Source: Pseudomonas neuropathica
GTDB lineage: Bacteria; Pseudomonadota; Gammaproteobacteria; Pseudomonadales; Pseudomonadaceae
Assembly (NCBI RefSeq): GCF_015461835.1
Contig: NZ_JACOPX010000002.1
Coordinates: 62,001-126,000 of the forward strand
Length of the DNA: 64,000 bases
Reading direction: 5' to 3'
The notes beneath the pieces are model-generated. The model was given only the letters and a program-made list of their open reading frames with translations. It had not been told where the DNA came from and did not search any database. How positions within the stretch are numbered: position 1 is the stretch's first letter; each line of letters begins with the position of its first letter. The position numbers and the translations under genes were made by a program. Below are positions 50,628-58,762 of this stretch, in pieces.

Positions 50628-51563
50628 TCAGCGTGCTTCGATACGGAAACCGAATCGCGGGAAGTGCACATGCACCACACCGCCACGTTCGTCTTCACGA
50701 CGAATGATCAACTCTTCGCGACCGGCAAACAGCAGCTCACCGACCACCGGATCAACCCCGTAATCCGTCGCCGAGACTGCCACCTGCTGGCCAGCCTTGA
50801 AGCCGTTCGGATCAACAAACTGCTCATCCGGCAATGCCGCCGGTGTCGCGTTGCGTGCAACCTCAAGCGCCTCCTCGGAGGTCATCGCACTCGCCGCGCC
50901 ATGACCAAAGCCCAGTACTCGACTCAGCCACGCCGAAACCGCCGGATACTCATCCACCAGCGGCGCCGTCACATGCGTCGCCTTGAGGAACCACAGCGGA
51001 TGCGCCAATGCGAAGTCAGCAATCGACGGCTCGCCAAAAAGGAAGTCGCCTTGCTCGCGCTGCAACTGCTGCTCCAGCCGCGCCATGATCGTCGGCCATT
51101 GATGCTTGGCCTGTTCGGCGGACAGACGTGTGGCACTGCCGCCCGAGAACAAACCGGCGCGGTCGGCAATAAACGCTTTGATCGCCTCCGGCGGCAACTT
51201 GGCAAAACGCACGGCCACAGATTCCGGCTGGAACACCAGACTCACCGCATGCTGGAACACTACCGAGTCAGCCCACGTGGCGAAACTGGCGGTGGTGAAC
51301 TCCTGACCTTCGGGGAAGAACGCTGGCAAAGCCTTTTCTTGCTCGAGACGACGAGCGATCAACGACGTGTCGCAGTAGATGTCAGCGCCAATCTGCAACA
51401 CCGGGGTCTTGCGATAGCCACCGGTCAGGGCGGTCAGATCCGGTTTCGGCATCACCGGCGAAATATGCACCGAGCGCCACGACAAGCCTTTGAAGCCCAG
51501 CAGCAGACGGGCCTTCTCGGCAAATGGAGAGGTCGGGTAATGGTGGAGAATCAACTCGGACAT
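50628..51563 (-). CDS. Glutathione S-transferase-like protein with C-terminal extension
   Basis: A 311-residue cytoplasmic protein. Residues 1-80 are the thioredoxin-like GST domain (LILHHYPTSPFAEKARLLLG, Ser12 as likely catalytic residue, then GGYRKTPVLQIGADIYCDTS). An all-helical GST C-domain follows (about 90-210, FLFGEPSIADFALAHPLWFL). An added tail of about 80 residues from about 230 (QFVDPNGFKAGQQVAVSATD) looks beta-rich. Substrate unknown. Flanked by REP and by the small GIY-YIG gene. Confidence 0.8.
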   Translation of the reverse strand: MSELILHHYPTSPFAEKARLLLGFKGLSWRSVHISPVMPKPDLTALTGGYRKTPVLQIGADIYCDTSLIARRLEQEKALPAFFPEGQEFTTASFATWADSVVFQHAVSLVFQPESVAVRFAKLPPEAIKAFIADRAGLFSGGSATRLSAEQAKHQWPTIMARLEQQLQREQGDFLFGEPSIADFALAHPLWFLKATHVTAPLVDEYPAVSAWLSRVLGFGHGAASAMTSEEALEVARNATPAALPDEQFVDPNGFKAGQQVAVSATDYGVDPVVGELLFAGREELIIRREDERGGVVHVHFPRFGFRIEAR

Positions 51564-51647
51564 GCTCGGCTCCGCCGCTCAGATAGTGAGCCAGCAGCTT
51601 AGCGTGCATTTGCTTAGCAGCCTACAGATCTGCCTGATGGGAACCAA

Positions 51648-51950
51648 TCAGTCAGATTGATAAGACGCAACCAGACATTCCTTGGCGCTCTTCCTGAGTT
51701 TTTTGATCAAACGTTCCTGGCGCAGCGCATCGCTCTTGTCGCGGCACAGTTCGGTATAAACCAGCGCCATCGCCGGGCTGGAGAGGAAGAACCGCGCGCC
51801 CTTGCCGCTTTGATGCTTGGCGAAACGGCGCACCGGGTCGTCGCTGATTCCGCAGTACAACGAGCCATTGGCGGCGCGAACGAGGTAGACGAACCAGGAC
51901 TTGCTCACCGGTTCGGCCACATCGACAGATTTTTCGCTAAGGCTGGTCAC
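51648..51950 (-). CDS. Small GIY-YIG domain protein
   Basis: A 100-residue protein with the minimal GIY-YIG fold: [20 protein letters not shown] (VYL...YCG in place of GIY...YIG), [16 protein letters not shown] and the trailing [20 protein letters not shown] with the conserved Glu. Members are predicted nucleases of uncertain role (YhbQ type). The GTG start at 51950 has no strong RBS, so a later start inside the first 18 codons is possible. Confidence 0.83.
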   Translation of the reverse strand: MTSLSEKSVDVAEPVSKSWFVYLVRAANGSLYCGISDDPVRRFAKHQSGKGARFFLSSPAMALVYTELCRDKSDALRQERLIKKLRKSAKECLVASYQSD

Positions 51951-51990
51951 TTCGGGATCTGAACGTGTAGGAAAACAGGCGGCGATCTTA

Positions 51991-52461
51991 TCAGCGACCG
52001 GACTGAAATGCCTTCAGTCCCTTCAACGCCTGAGCGCGTACGGCGTTGCGCACCAGTGGTGTCCAGCCCAGCAGCAGGCCTTTGAAACCGAGGGCCTGAC
52101 GCGACCAGCGCCACAGGTCGAAGTGATCGTGGTGCTCGCAGATCTTGCCGTCACGGAAGACGAAGCGGGCCTGGATATCGTTGATGACGATGTTACCGGT
52201 CTGGCTGAACAGATAAGTCGCGACCCAATGTGCGCCACCGCTGCGCTCATCGACGCGGACGTTGTCGAAGGTCAGCGAGAAGTCTTTGGCCCGAGTGGTG
52301 AGCATGCGCCACATGTCGCCGGCATCGCGTCCGCGCAGTTCGCCGAAGGCCGGATCACTGAACACGACGTCGTCGGTGTAGCAGGCGGCCATGGCTTCGG
52401 CATCGAGGCGCTGGAAGGCCTGGTAGAAGCGGGTGATCAACGCGGCGTGGGCTTCGCTCAT
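51991..52461 (-). CDS. NTF2/SnoaL-like protein
   Basis: A 156-residue alpha+beta-barrel protein of the SnoaL-like/NTF2 superfamily: [60 protein letters not shown]. Some are ketosteroid-isomerase-like enzymes, others sensors; no specific activity can be named. The start at 52461 is chosen because the family begins at the first helix; the frame is open 23 codons further. Confidence 0.82.
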   Translation of the reverse strand: MSEAHAALITRFYQAFQRLDAEAMAACYTDDVVFSDPAFGELRGRDAGDMWRMLTTRAKDFSLTFDNVRVDERSGGAHWVATYLFSQTGNIVINDIQARFVFRDGKICEHHDHFDLWRWSRQALGFKGLLLGWTPLVRNAVRAQALKGLKAFQSGR

Positions 52462-52563
52462 GGGCAAACTCCAAAATAGGTACAGAGTGCCAGCACCATA
52501 ATCTGCAATGCGCAGAAACACTATCGGCATTCGTAAACCGAATACCCGCTGTACACAAAACCC

Positions 52564-52654
52564 ATGTAGGAGTGAGCCTGCTCGCGATAGCGGTGTGTCA
52601 GTCAGCGCAACGTTGACTGGTATAAAGCTGTCGCGAGCAGGCTCACTCCTACAG
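52564..52654. repeat. REP pair, family A (GGAG ends outward)
   Basis: GTAGGAGTGAGCCTGCTCGC inverted pair between the NTF2-like gene and the MFS gene. Confidence 0.85.
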
Positions 52655-52665
52655 TTTGAACCGCG

Positions 52666-53970
52666 TCAGATTTTTTCGCTTTGCACTTGCACGTACAACG
52701 CACGCCCGGCGCCGAGGCCGGCGATGATCGCACCGGTGCCAATGATGCCGAAGATCCAGCCCACGGCATTCCAGCCGCCGGTCCAGTCATGCACCACGCC
52801 GACCGCAAACGGTCCCATCGACGCCAACGTGTAACCGAAACCCTGAGACATGCTCGACAGATTCGCCGCAACATGCGAATCACGCGAACGCAGTACGATC
52901 AACGTCAACGCCAGACTGAACGTACCGCCCTGCCCCAGCCCCAACAGAATCGCCCAGCCCCACAGGCCTTCGATCGGCGCGTACAGGCAACCGAACAGCC
53001 CGCCAAGAGTCAGCGCCATGACCACGACGATCGCCAGACGCTGATCCTTGCCGCGCGTCGCCAGCCACGGTGCGGCTAACGAACTGGCGAGCTGGATGAT
53101 CACCGAACCGGACAACACCAGACCGGCCTGGGTCGGCGTCAGGCCGCGACCAATCAGGATCGACGGCAACCAGCCGAACACAATGTAGGCCAGCGACGAT
53201 TGCAGGCCCATGTACAAGGTCACCTGCCAGGCCAGCGGATCACGTAATAACCCGCGAACGCGATAGGCGACGTTGTGCGCGCCATGTTTCTGCCCGACTT
53301 GCGGCAGCCAGAACACCGCCGCAACCAGCGCCGGAATCACCCAGAAACCCAGGCCCATCGCCCAGCTACCACCGAAGTGCTCACTGAGCGGCACGCTGGA
53401 ACCGGCCGCCATCGCTGCGCCCAGGCACAGCGCCATGGTGTAGACGCCGGTCATGGTGCCGGCGTGTTTGGCGAAGTCGCGCTTGACGATCCCCGGCAGC
53501 AGAACACCGATGATGCCAATGCTCGCGCCGCCCAATACGCTGCCGGCGAACAAGCCGATCTCGCCAAAGTTGCTGCGCAAAATGATCCCGCCAGCCAGTG
53601 TCAGCAAAATCCCCAGCACCACCCGCTCAGCGCCAAAACGCCGCGCCAGAATCGGCGCCAGTGGCGCAAACAAACCGAGGCAAAGCACCGGCAACGTGGT
53701 CAGCAAACCGGCCTGAGCCGCCGACAAGCCGAGGTTTTTGGAAACGTCGCTGAGCAACGGCGCCATGCTCGACAGCGCCGGGCGCAAATTCAGCGCCACC
53801 AGAATCAAACCCAGCAGCAACAGCCACGGCCGGCGCACCAGCGGATGGCTTTGTTGCACTTGTTCGTCGTCAGCCTCGGCGTCGATCAGCAGCTCTTCAA
53901 GTTCTGCCGTGCGTTTGGGGGTTGTGGATATCTCACTGCGGGACATGGATTTCTCGGTTTCAAGGTTCAT
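52666..53970 (-). CDS. CynX/NimT-family MFS transporter
   Basis: Inner-membrane MFS protein of the CynX/NimT group (cyanate or nitroimidazole-transport-like names; real substrate unknown). The hydrophilic N-terminus (about 45 residues, rich in Glu and Asp) precedes twelve helices: LVALNLRPALSSMAPLLSDV is the group signature, with GLSAAQAGLLTTLPVLCLGL after it. 434 residues from the ATG at 53970, which overlaps the regulator by 11 bp. An ATG at 53946 is possible. The coupled regulator suggests substrate-controlled expression. Confidence 0.87.
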   Translation of the reverse strand: MNLETEKSMSRSEISTTPKRTAELEELLIDAEADDEQVQQSHPLVRRPWLLLLGLILVALNLRPALSSMAPLLSDVSKNLGLSAAQAGLLTTLPVLCLGLFAPLAPILARRFGAERVVLGILLTLAGGIILRSNFGEIGLFAGSVLGGASIGIIGVLLPGIVKRDFAKHAGTMTGVYTMALCLGAAMAAGSSVPLSEHFGGSWAMGLGFWVIPALVAAVFWLPQVGQKHGAHNVAYRVRGLLRDPLAWQVTLYMGLQSSLAYIVFGWLPSILIGRGLTPTQAGLVLSGSVIIQLASSLAAPWLATRGKDQRLAIVVVMALTLGGLFGCLYAPIEGLWGWAILLGLGQGGTFSLALTLIVLRSRDSHVAANLSSMSQGFGYTLASMGPFAVGVVHDWTGGWNAVGWIFGIIGTGAIIAGLGAGRALYVQVQSEKI

Positions 53971-54619
53971 TGATCAACTGCCTCGACAAAGCTTTGGCCC
54001 GTTCCGGGTCGCGTTGCTCGACCGCATCGAGTAACTCGATATGCAAGTCGAACACTTCCTGACGGCGCGGGACGATGTTCAGGGTCTGGCGCAATTGCGC
54101 GCCGACGATGCTGGAGAAATAGCGATACAGCTCGCTGAGGGTCGGGTTGTGCGCGGCGTCGACCAGACGACGGTGGAACACCAGATCGCAAGCAATGTAG
54201 GTGTCGAGGTCGCCGTGGTAGTGGCTGCCGCTGGTGCCGAGCGCTTCACGCAATGCGACGAGATCCTCGTCGGTACGGCGTAGCGCTGCCAAGCCGATGG
54301 CCTCGACTTCGAGGATGTGCCGGGTTTCCCGTGCCTGATCGAGCGAGCAGCGCGACAGCGCTTTCAACGTGTCGAGCGGATCGACCACGGCGCGCAAATA
54401 ACTGCCATCGCCCTGGCGAATCTCGATCAGTCCGGAAAACGCCAGCACGCGCATGGCTTCGCGCACGGTGTTGCGGCTAATGCCCAGTTCGGCGCACAGC
54501 TCGGGTTCGGTCGGCAATCGCTCGCCGACTTGCCAGGCACCGCTGTTGATGCGCTGACGGAGTTGATCCAAGGCCTGATCGACCAGGGATCGTTTGATGA
54601 GTGGAGAAATGTCTGACAT
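53960..54619 (-). CDS. GntR-family regulator, FadR/FCD type
   Basis: Transcription factor of the FadR subgroup that probably controls the adjacent CynX-type transporter. The start at 54619 (MSDISPLIKRSLVDQALDQL) is preferred over one 21 bp upstream. A winged helix (about residues 10-75, GERLPTEPELCAELGISRNT) is followed by the FCD ligand domain (TRHILEVEAIGLAAL, and DLVFHRRLVDAAHNPTL with metal-binding His/Asp). 219 residues. It overlaps the transporter and has palindromic sites upstream. Confidence 0.88.
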   Translation of the reverse strand: MSDISPLIKRSLVDQALDQLRQRINSGAWQVGERLPTEPELCAELGISRNTVREAMRVLAFSGLIEIRQGDGSYLRAVVDPLDTLKALSRCSLDQARETRHILEVEAIGLAALRRTDEDLVALREALGTSGSHYHGDLDTYIACDLVFHRRLVDAAHNPTLSELYRYFSSIVGAQLRQTLNIVPRRQEVFDLHIELLDAVEQRDPERAKALSRQLINEP

Positions 54620-54633
54620 AGGATTTTCCCTTT

Positions 54634-54704
54634 CATCCAATCATAGGATGAATTTTCTGACATGTTAGTCAGACCCGTGTAGGACGGCAACCACCTAGGG
54701 TCAA
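54634..54704 (-). promoter_or_regulatory. Candidate promoter and operators of the FCD regulator-transporter operon
   Basis: Minus strand: TTGACC (54704-54699), 17-bp spacer, TACACG (54681-54676). Downstream are two palindromes, TCTGAC-N6-GTCAGA (54656-54673) and CATCC-N7-GGATG (54634-54650). The first would overlap the start of transcription, a typical autorepression arrangement. Confidence 0.45.
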
Positions 54705-54732
54705 TCGGAGACACATGAAGCGGTATTTTCGA

Positions 54733-54762
54733 TTGGTCAAAATTACCCTTTAAGGGTAATTT
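54733..54762 (+). promoter_or_regulatory. mqsRA promoter with palindromic operator
   Basis: AATTACCCTT and AAGGGTAATT flank a single T (54741-54761): a perfect 10-1-10 palindrome. TTGGTC (54733-54738) and TAATTT (54757-54762) are a plausible 18-bp-spaced promoter around it. The palindrome resembles the ACCT/AGGT-type site bound by MqsA in E. coli. Confidence 0.65.
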
Positions 54763-54785
54763 CAGGGACAGGGTTTTGGTTTCTT

Positions 54786-55097
54786 ATGGAAAAGAACACA
54801 CCCCATTATGAGCTGGCGGTGATCAAGGCTGAGGTGAGGCGGTTAGGTCAAAAAGCTTTCACCAAAGCTTCGGTCAAATCAGCGGAGAAGCTCGGCTTCA
54901 ATCTCAGCGAAATGCTAGAGATCGTTTTCGAGCTAAAAACCAGGATGTTGTACAAATCGATGACTACTTATGACGATCATCGAATCTGGCAAGACGTGTA
55001 TCACATCAATTCACGAGATCAGGAGATTTACATCAAGGTGACCTACCGCCCCGGCGGCAGCCCACCGGTAATCTCCTTCAAGGAGAAGAACCCATGA
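54786..55097 (+). CDS. mqsR: MqsR-family mRNA interferase toxin
   Basis: Type II toxin that cleaves mRNA (GCU-preferring in E. coli) and arrests growth. The 103-residue protein contains the family signature YKSMTTYDDHRIWQDVYH and ends IKVTYRPGGSPPVISFKEKN. All segments seen in E. coli MqsR are present, so it is likely active. The DNA is richer in A and T than neighbouring genes, suggesting acquisition. Its stop overlaps the mqsA ATG by four bases, toxin first, as usual for this system. Confidence 0.93.
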   Translation: MEKNTPHYELAVIKAEVRRLGQKAFTKASVKSAEKLGFNLSEMLEIVFELKTRMLYKSMTTYDDHRIWQDVYHINSRDQEIYIKVTYRPGGSPPVISFKEKNP

Positions 55098-55582
55098 AAA
55101 CCCAGCAATGTGTCAGCTGCGGTGCACGTGAGGGAATGAGGCATTTTCAGGGTCGCGGAGAAACCCTGAGTGTCAAAGGCATGGAGCGCCGTGTAGACGA
55201 TCTATCTGGTTGGGAGTGCCAGAAGTGCGGTGAAGTGGAATGGGATTTCGACACCGATAGTGCTGAGCGTTATTGTGATGCCGGTGACGAGCTGGTTCTC
55301 GCTGGCAGACAAATGATCGGCGCCGAGATGAAACGTATTCGACGCAAATTGCACCTGACGCAGAAAGAGACGGTGCAACTGCTCTCTGGTGGCGGGCATA
55401 ACGCATTCTCTCGCTACGAACGCGGCGAGTTACTTCCACCCAAAGCATTGGTGCTGCTGATGCGTCTATTGGATCGTCATCCCTACATGCTCGTCGATAT
55501 CCAGACCTTGGCTGAAGGCGCAGACCTGCGAGGTTTCACGCACACCGTACACAAGGAACACGAAACCCTCAGCGTTTCCTGA
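55094..55582 (+). CDS. mqsA: MqsA-family antitoxin
   Basis: Zinc-binding antitoxin and repressor that neutralises MqsR and binds the operator. An N-terminal YgiT-type zinc domain (Cys6, Cys9, Cys42, Cys45 in QQCVSCGAREG and WECQKCGEVEW) precedes an Xre-like HTH (MKRIRRKLHLTQKETVQLLS, then NAFSRYERGELLPPKALVLL). 162 residues; a tail after the HTH makes it longer than the E. coli protein. Overlaps mqsR and is followed by a terminator. Confidence 0.94.
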   Translation: MKTQQCVSCGAREGMRHFQGRGETLSVKGMERRVDDLSGWECQKCGEVEWDFDTDSAERYCDAGDELVLAGRQMIGAEMKRIRRKLHLTQKETVQLLSGGGHNAFSRYERGELLPPKALVLLMRLLDRHPYMLVDIQTLAEGADLRGFTHTVHKEHETLSVS

Positions 55583-55590
55583 CTCCAAAA

Positions 55591-55618
55591 AACAAACCCG
55601 GCACAAGGCCGGGTTCGT
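55591..55618. terminator. Terminator between mqsA and aapP
   Basis: AACCCGGC (55595-55602) and GCCGGGTT (55608-55615) form a stem that extends, with one mismatch, to AAC/GTT, and T follows. It separates the convergent mqsRA and aap operons. Confidence 0.8.
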
Positions 55619-55633
55619 TTTACTCACAAACCA

Positions 55634-56398
55634 TCAATGCAAAATCTGACTCAAGAACAACTTCGTCCGCTCATTCTGCGGATTATCGAAGAAGTCATTC
55701 GGCGCCGCCTGCTCAACGATTTCACCCTTGTCCATGAAGATCACGCGGTTCGCCACGGTACGGGCAAAGCCCATCTCGTGAGTTACGCAAAGCATGGTCA
55801 TGCCGTCTTCAGCCAGGCCGATCATGGTGTCCAGAACCTCTTTCACCATCTCCGGATCGAGCGCTGAAGTCGGTTCGTCGAACAGCATGATTTTCGGTTT
55901 CATGCACAGGGCGCGGGCGATCGCCACACGCTGTTGCTGACCACCGGACAGTTGCCCCGGGAATTTATGCGCCTGCTCCGGAATGCGTACGCGTTCCAGG
56001 TAGTGCATGGCGATTTCCTCGGCCTTGCGCTTGGGCATCTTGCGTACCCACATCGGCGCCAGGGTGCAGTTCTGCAGAATGGTCAGGTGCGGGAACAGGT
56101 TGAAGTGCTGGAACACCATGCCGACTTCACGGCGGATCGCTTCGATCTGCTTGAGGTCGTTGGTCAGTTCCACACCGTCGACGACGATGCGGCCCTGCTG
56201 ATGTTCTTCCAGACGATTGAGGCAACGAATCGTCGTCGATTTACCGGAACCCGACGGCCCGCACAGGACGATACGCTCGCCTTGTTTGACGTTGAGGTTG
56301 ATGTCTTTGAGCACGTGGAACTGGCCATACCACTTGTTGACGCCCTGCATCTGAATAATGCCTTCAGGACCTACAGGCTTTTTGATTGCTTCACTCAT
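55634..56398 (-). CDS. aapP: General L-amino acid ABC transporter ATP-binding protein AapP
   Basis: Cytoplasmic ATPase of the polar amino-acid uptake system. The 254-residue protein has Walker [10 protein letters not shown], the signature [15 protein letters not shown] and Walker [17 protein letters not shown], with the switch His in [14 protein letters not shown] precedes the ATG. Last gene of the leftward aapJQMP operon, 11 bp after aapM. Confidence 0.95.
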   Translation of the reverse strand: MSEAIKKPVGPEGIIQMQGVNKWYGQFHVLKDINLNVKQGERIVLCGPSGSGKSTTIRCLNRLEEHQQGRIVVDGVELTNDLKQIEAIRREVGMVFQHFNLFPHLTILQNCTLAPMWVRKMPKRKAEEIAMHYLERVRIPEQAHKFPGQLSGGQQQRVAIARALCMKPKIMLFDEPTSALDPEMVKEVLDTMIGLAEDGMTMLCVTHEMGFARTVANRVIFMDKGEIVEQAAPNDFFDNPQNERTKLFLSQILH

Positions 56399-56409
56399 TT
56401 ACAGAACTC

Positions 56410-57504
56410 CTAACGCTTGTGGCCAGTGTCGAGCTTGCGTTCCAGATGCATGGAATAGCGCGACATACCAAAACAGAAAATCCAGAACACCAGGGCGGCG
56501 AACACGTAGCCTTCGGTGGCCATGCCCAGCCATTTCGGATCGGCAGCGGCTTGTTTGACGCTGTTGAGCAGGTCAAAGAGGCCGATGATGATCACCAGGC
56601 TGGTGTCCTTGAACAGCGCAATGAAGGTGTTGACGATGCCGGGGATCACCAGCTTCAGGGCTTGCGGCAGAATCACCAGGCCCATCGAACGCCAGTAACC
56701 GAGGCCCATCGCCGCGGCCGCTTCGTACTGACCTTTAGGGATCGCTTGCAGACCGCCACGCACCACTTCGGCCACATAGGCCGACTGGAACAGGATCACG
56801 CCGATCAGTGCCCGCAGCAGTTTGTCGAAGTTCATGCCTTCAGGCAGGAACAGCGGCAGCATCACCGAGGACATGAACAGCACAGTGATCAACGGCACGC
56901 CGCGCCAGAACTCGATGAAGGTCACGCAGACCACACGAATCGCCGGCATGTTCGAACGACGGCCCAGCGCCAGCACAATCCCCAGCGGCAACGCACCGGC
57001 GATACCGACAGTGGCGATGACCAGGGTCAGCATCAGGCCGCCCCACTGGCTGGTCGCCACATTGCTCAGACCAAAACCGCCGTGCAGCAAGGTGAAGGCA
57101 ATGATCGGATACAGCACCAGAAAGCTCAGCCCGTAGATCGCTTTACGCGGCACACGCGAGATGAACAATGGCGCCGCGCCGATCACCGCCAGCCACACGG
57201 TCAGGTCGACGCGCCAGCGCAGCTCCGTCGGGTAGTAGCCGTACATGAACTGGCCAAAACGCTGCTGAATGAACACCCAGCAGGCGCCCTCCTTGGTGCA
57301 GTCGGCGCGAGTGGTACCGACCCAGTTGGCATCGACAATCGCCCAACTGAGGATCGGTGGCACCACCAGGTAGATCAGGTAGAACGCAAACAGGGTCAGC
57401 AGGGTGTTGAGCCAGCTGGAGAACATGTTCGCGCGCATCCACGCCACCACGCCGATGCTGCTGTTCGGTGGGGGCATGTCGGGTTTGAAAGTATGAGTAC
57501 TCAT
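56410..57504 (-). CDS. aapM: General L-amino acid ABC transporter permease AapM
   Basis: Inner-membrane permease, HisM/GlnP type. The 364 residues have an N-terminal extra portion (about 1-170) and the typical permease core with EFWRGVPLITVLFM and the EAA loop region EVVRGGLQAIPKGQYEAAAA, GYWRSMGLVILPQALKLVIP. It works with AapQ and AapP. Starts 10 bp after aapQ ends. Confidence 0.93.
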   Translation of the reverse strand: MSTHTFKPDMPPPNSSIGVVAWMRANMFSSWLNTLLTLFAFYLIYLVVPPILSWAIVDANWVGTTRADCTKEGACWVFIQQRFGQFMYGYYPTELRWRVDLTVWLAVIGAAPLFISRVPRKAIYGLSFLVLYPIIAFTLLHGGFGLSNVATSQWGGLMLTLVIATVGIAGALPLGIVLALGRRSNMPAIRVVCVTFIEFWRGVPLITVLFMSSVMLPLFLPEGMNFDKLLRALIGVILFQSAYVAEVVRGGLQAIPKGQYEAAAAMGLGYWRSMGLVILPQALKLVIPGIVNTFIALFKDTSLVIIIGLFDLLNSVKQAAADPKWLGMATEGYVFAALVFWIFCFGMSRYSMHLERKLDTGHKR

Positions 57505-57514
57505 GCGCTTTTCC

Positions 57515-58696
57515 TTACCGCTCGATCAGCGCAATGCGCTTGTTGTACCAGTTCATCAGCAGAGAGATGCTGATACTGATCGCCAGGTACACGCTCATCG
57601 TGATGGCAATCACTTCGATGGCTTGACCGGTCTGGTTGAGCACGGTGCCGGCGAACAGCGACACCATTTCCGGGTAACCGATACCGGCCGCCAGCGAGGA
57701 GTTCTTCGCCAGATTGAGGTATTGGCTGGTCAGTGGCGGAATGATCACGCGCAGGGCTTGCGGAATGATCACCTTGCGCAGGGTCGGGCCGTTGCGCAGG
57801 CCAAGCGAGCGCGCCGCTTCGGTCTGGCCATGGCTGACCGATTTGATGCCCGAACGCACGATCTCAGCGATGAACGCCGCGGTGTACACGGTCAGGGCCA
57901 GGGTCAAGGCGAGCAGTTCCGGGATCAGCACCCAGCCGCCGACAAAGTTGAAGCCTTGCAGCTTCGGCATTTCCCAATGCAACGGGGCACCGAAGATCAA
58001 TGCGCACAAGGTCGGGATCACCAGCAGAATCGCCAGACCGACCCAGAACTTGTGGAACGGCACGCCGGTTTCTTCAAAGCGCTTGTTGGCCCAGCGGCAC
58101 ATCAGCACGATGCCGACGATGGCCACCACGATGCTGATCGCGAACGCCCAGAAACCATCAGCCGCCAGCGCGGCAGGCATATTCAGGCCACGGCTGCTGA
58201 CGAAGAAGGTGTCACCGAAGTTATGGCTGTTGCGCGGTCCCGGCATGGTCAGGAACACCGCGAAGTACCAGAACAGGATTTGCAGCAACGGCGGAATGTT
58301 GCGGAACACTTCCACATACACGGTCGCCAGTTTGCTGATGATCCAGTTCTGCGACAGCCGTGCCACACCGATGATGAAACCGAGGATCGTCGCCAGAACC
58401 ACGCCGATCACGGTCACCAACAGGGTGTTGAGCAGACCGATAACAAAGACGCGGGCATAGCTGTCCGCTTCGGTGTAGTCGATCAGGTGTTGAGCGATGC
58501 CGAATCCGGCACTGCGCTCCAGAAAGCCGAAACCGGAAGTAATGCCCCGGTGCTGGAGGTTGGTTTGCGTGTTGTCGAACAAGTACCAGCCCAGCGAGAC
58601 CACCGCCACAACAGTGATGATCTGGAATAGCCACGCACGCACTCGTGGATCGCTGAGGCTGAGCCTCTGCTTTGGTGCGCCGATTGAATTTTGCAT
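57515..58696 (-). CDS. aapQ: General L-amino acid ABC transporter permease AapQ
   Basis: Second permease of the system, 393 residues. The N-terminal part has LFQIITVVAVVSLGWYLFDN, the core has EVFRNIPPLLQILFWYFAVF and the EAA loop is EIVRSGIKSVSHGQTEAARS, LGLRNGPTLRKVIIPQALRV. It lies 66 bp from aapJ across a strong hairpin, so it is probably made at lower level than the binding protein. Confidence 0.93.
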   Translation of the reverse strand: MQNSIGAPKQRLSLSDPRVRAWLFQIITVVAVVSLGWYLFDNTQTNLQHRGITSGFGFLERSAGFGIAQHLIDYTEADSYARVFVIGLLNTLLVTVIGVVLATILGFIIGVARLSQNWIISKLATVYVEVFRNIPPLLQILFWYFAVFLTMPGPRNSHNFGDTFFVSSRGLNMPAALAADGFWAFAISIVVAIVGIVLMCRWANKRFEETGVPFHKFWVGLAILLVIPTLCALIFGAPLHWEMPKLQGFNFVGGWVLIPELLALTLALTVYTAAFIAEIVRSGIKSVSHGQTEAARSLGLRNGPTLRKVIIPQALRVIIPPLTSQYLNLAKNSSLAAGIGYPEMVSLFAGTVLNQTGQAIEVIAITMSVYLAISISISLLMNWYNKRIALIER

Positions 58697-58726
58697 GAAG
58701 TGCCCCGGAAGAAATGGAACAAGAAC

Positions 58727-58755
58727 ATCACCCGGCGGTTGGCCCGCCGGGTGAT
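58727..58755. other. Intercistronic hairpin between aapJ and aapQ
   Basis: ATCACCCGGCGG (58727-58738) and CCGCCGGGTGAT (58744-58755) form a perfect 12-bp stem with a 5-nt loop. There is no U-run. Such a stem normally stabilises the 3' end of the binding-protein mRNA. Confidence 0.8.
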
Positions 58756-58762
58756 AGAACCA

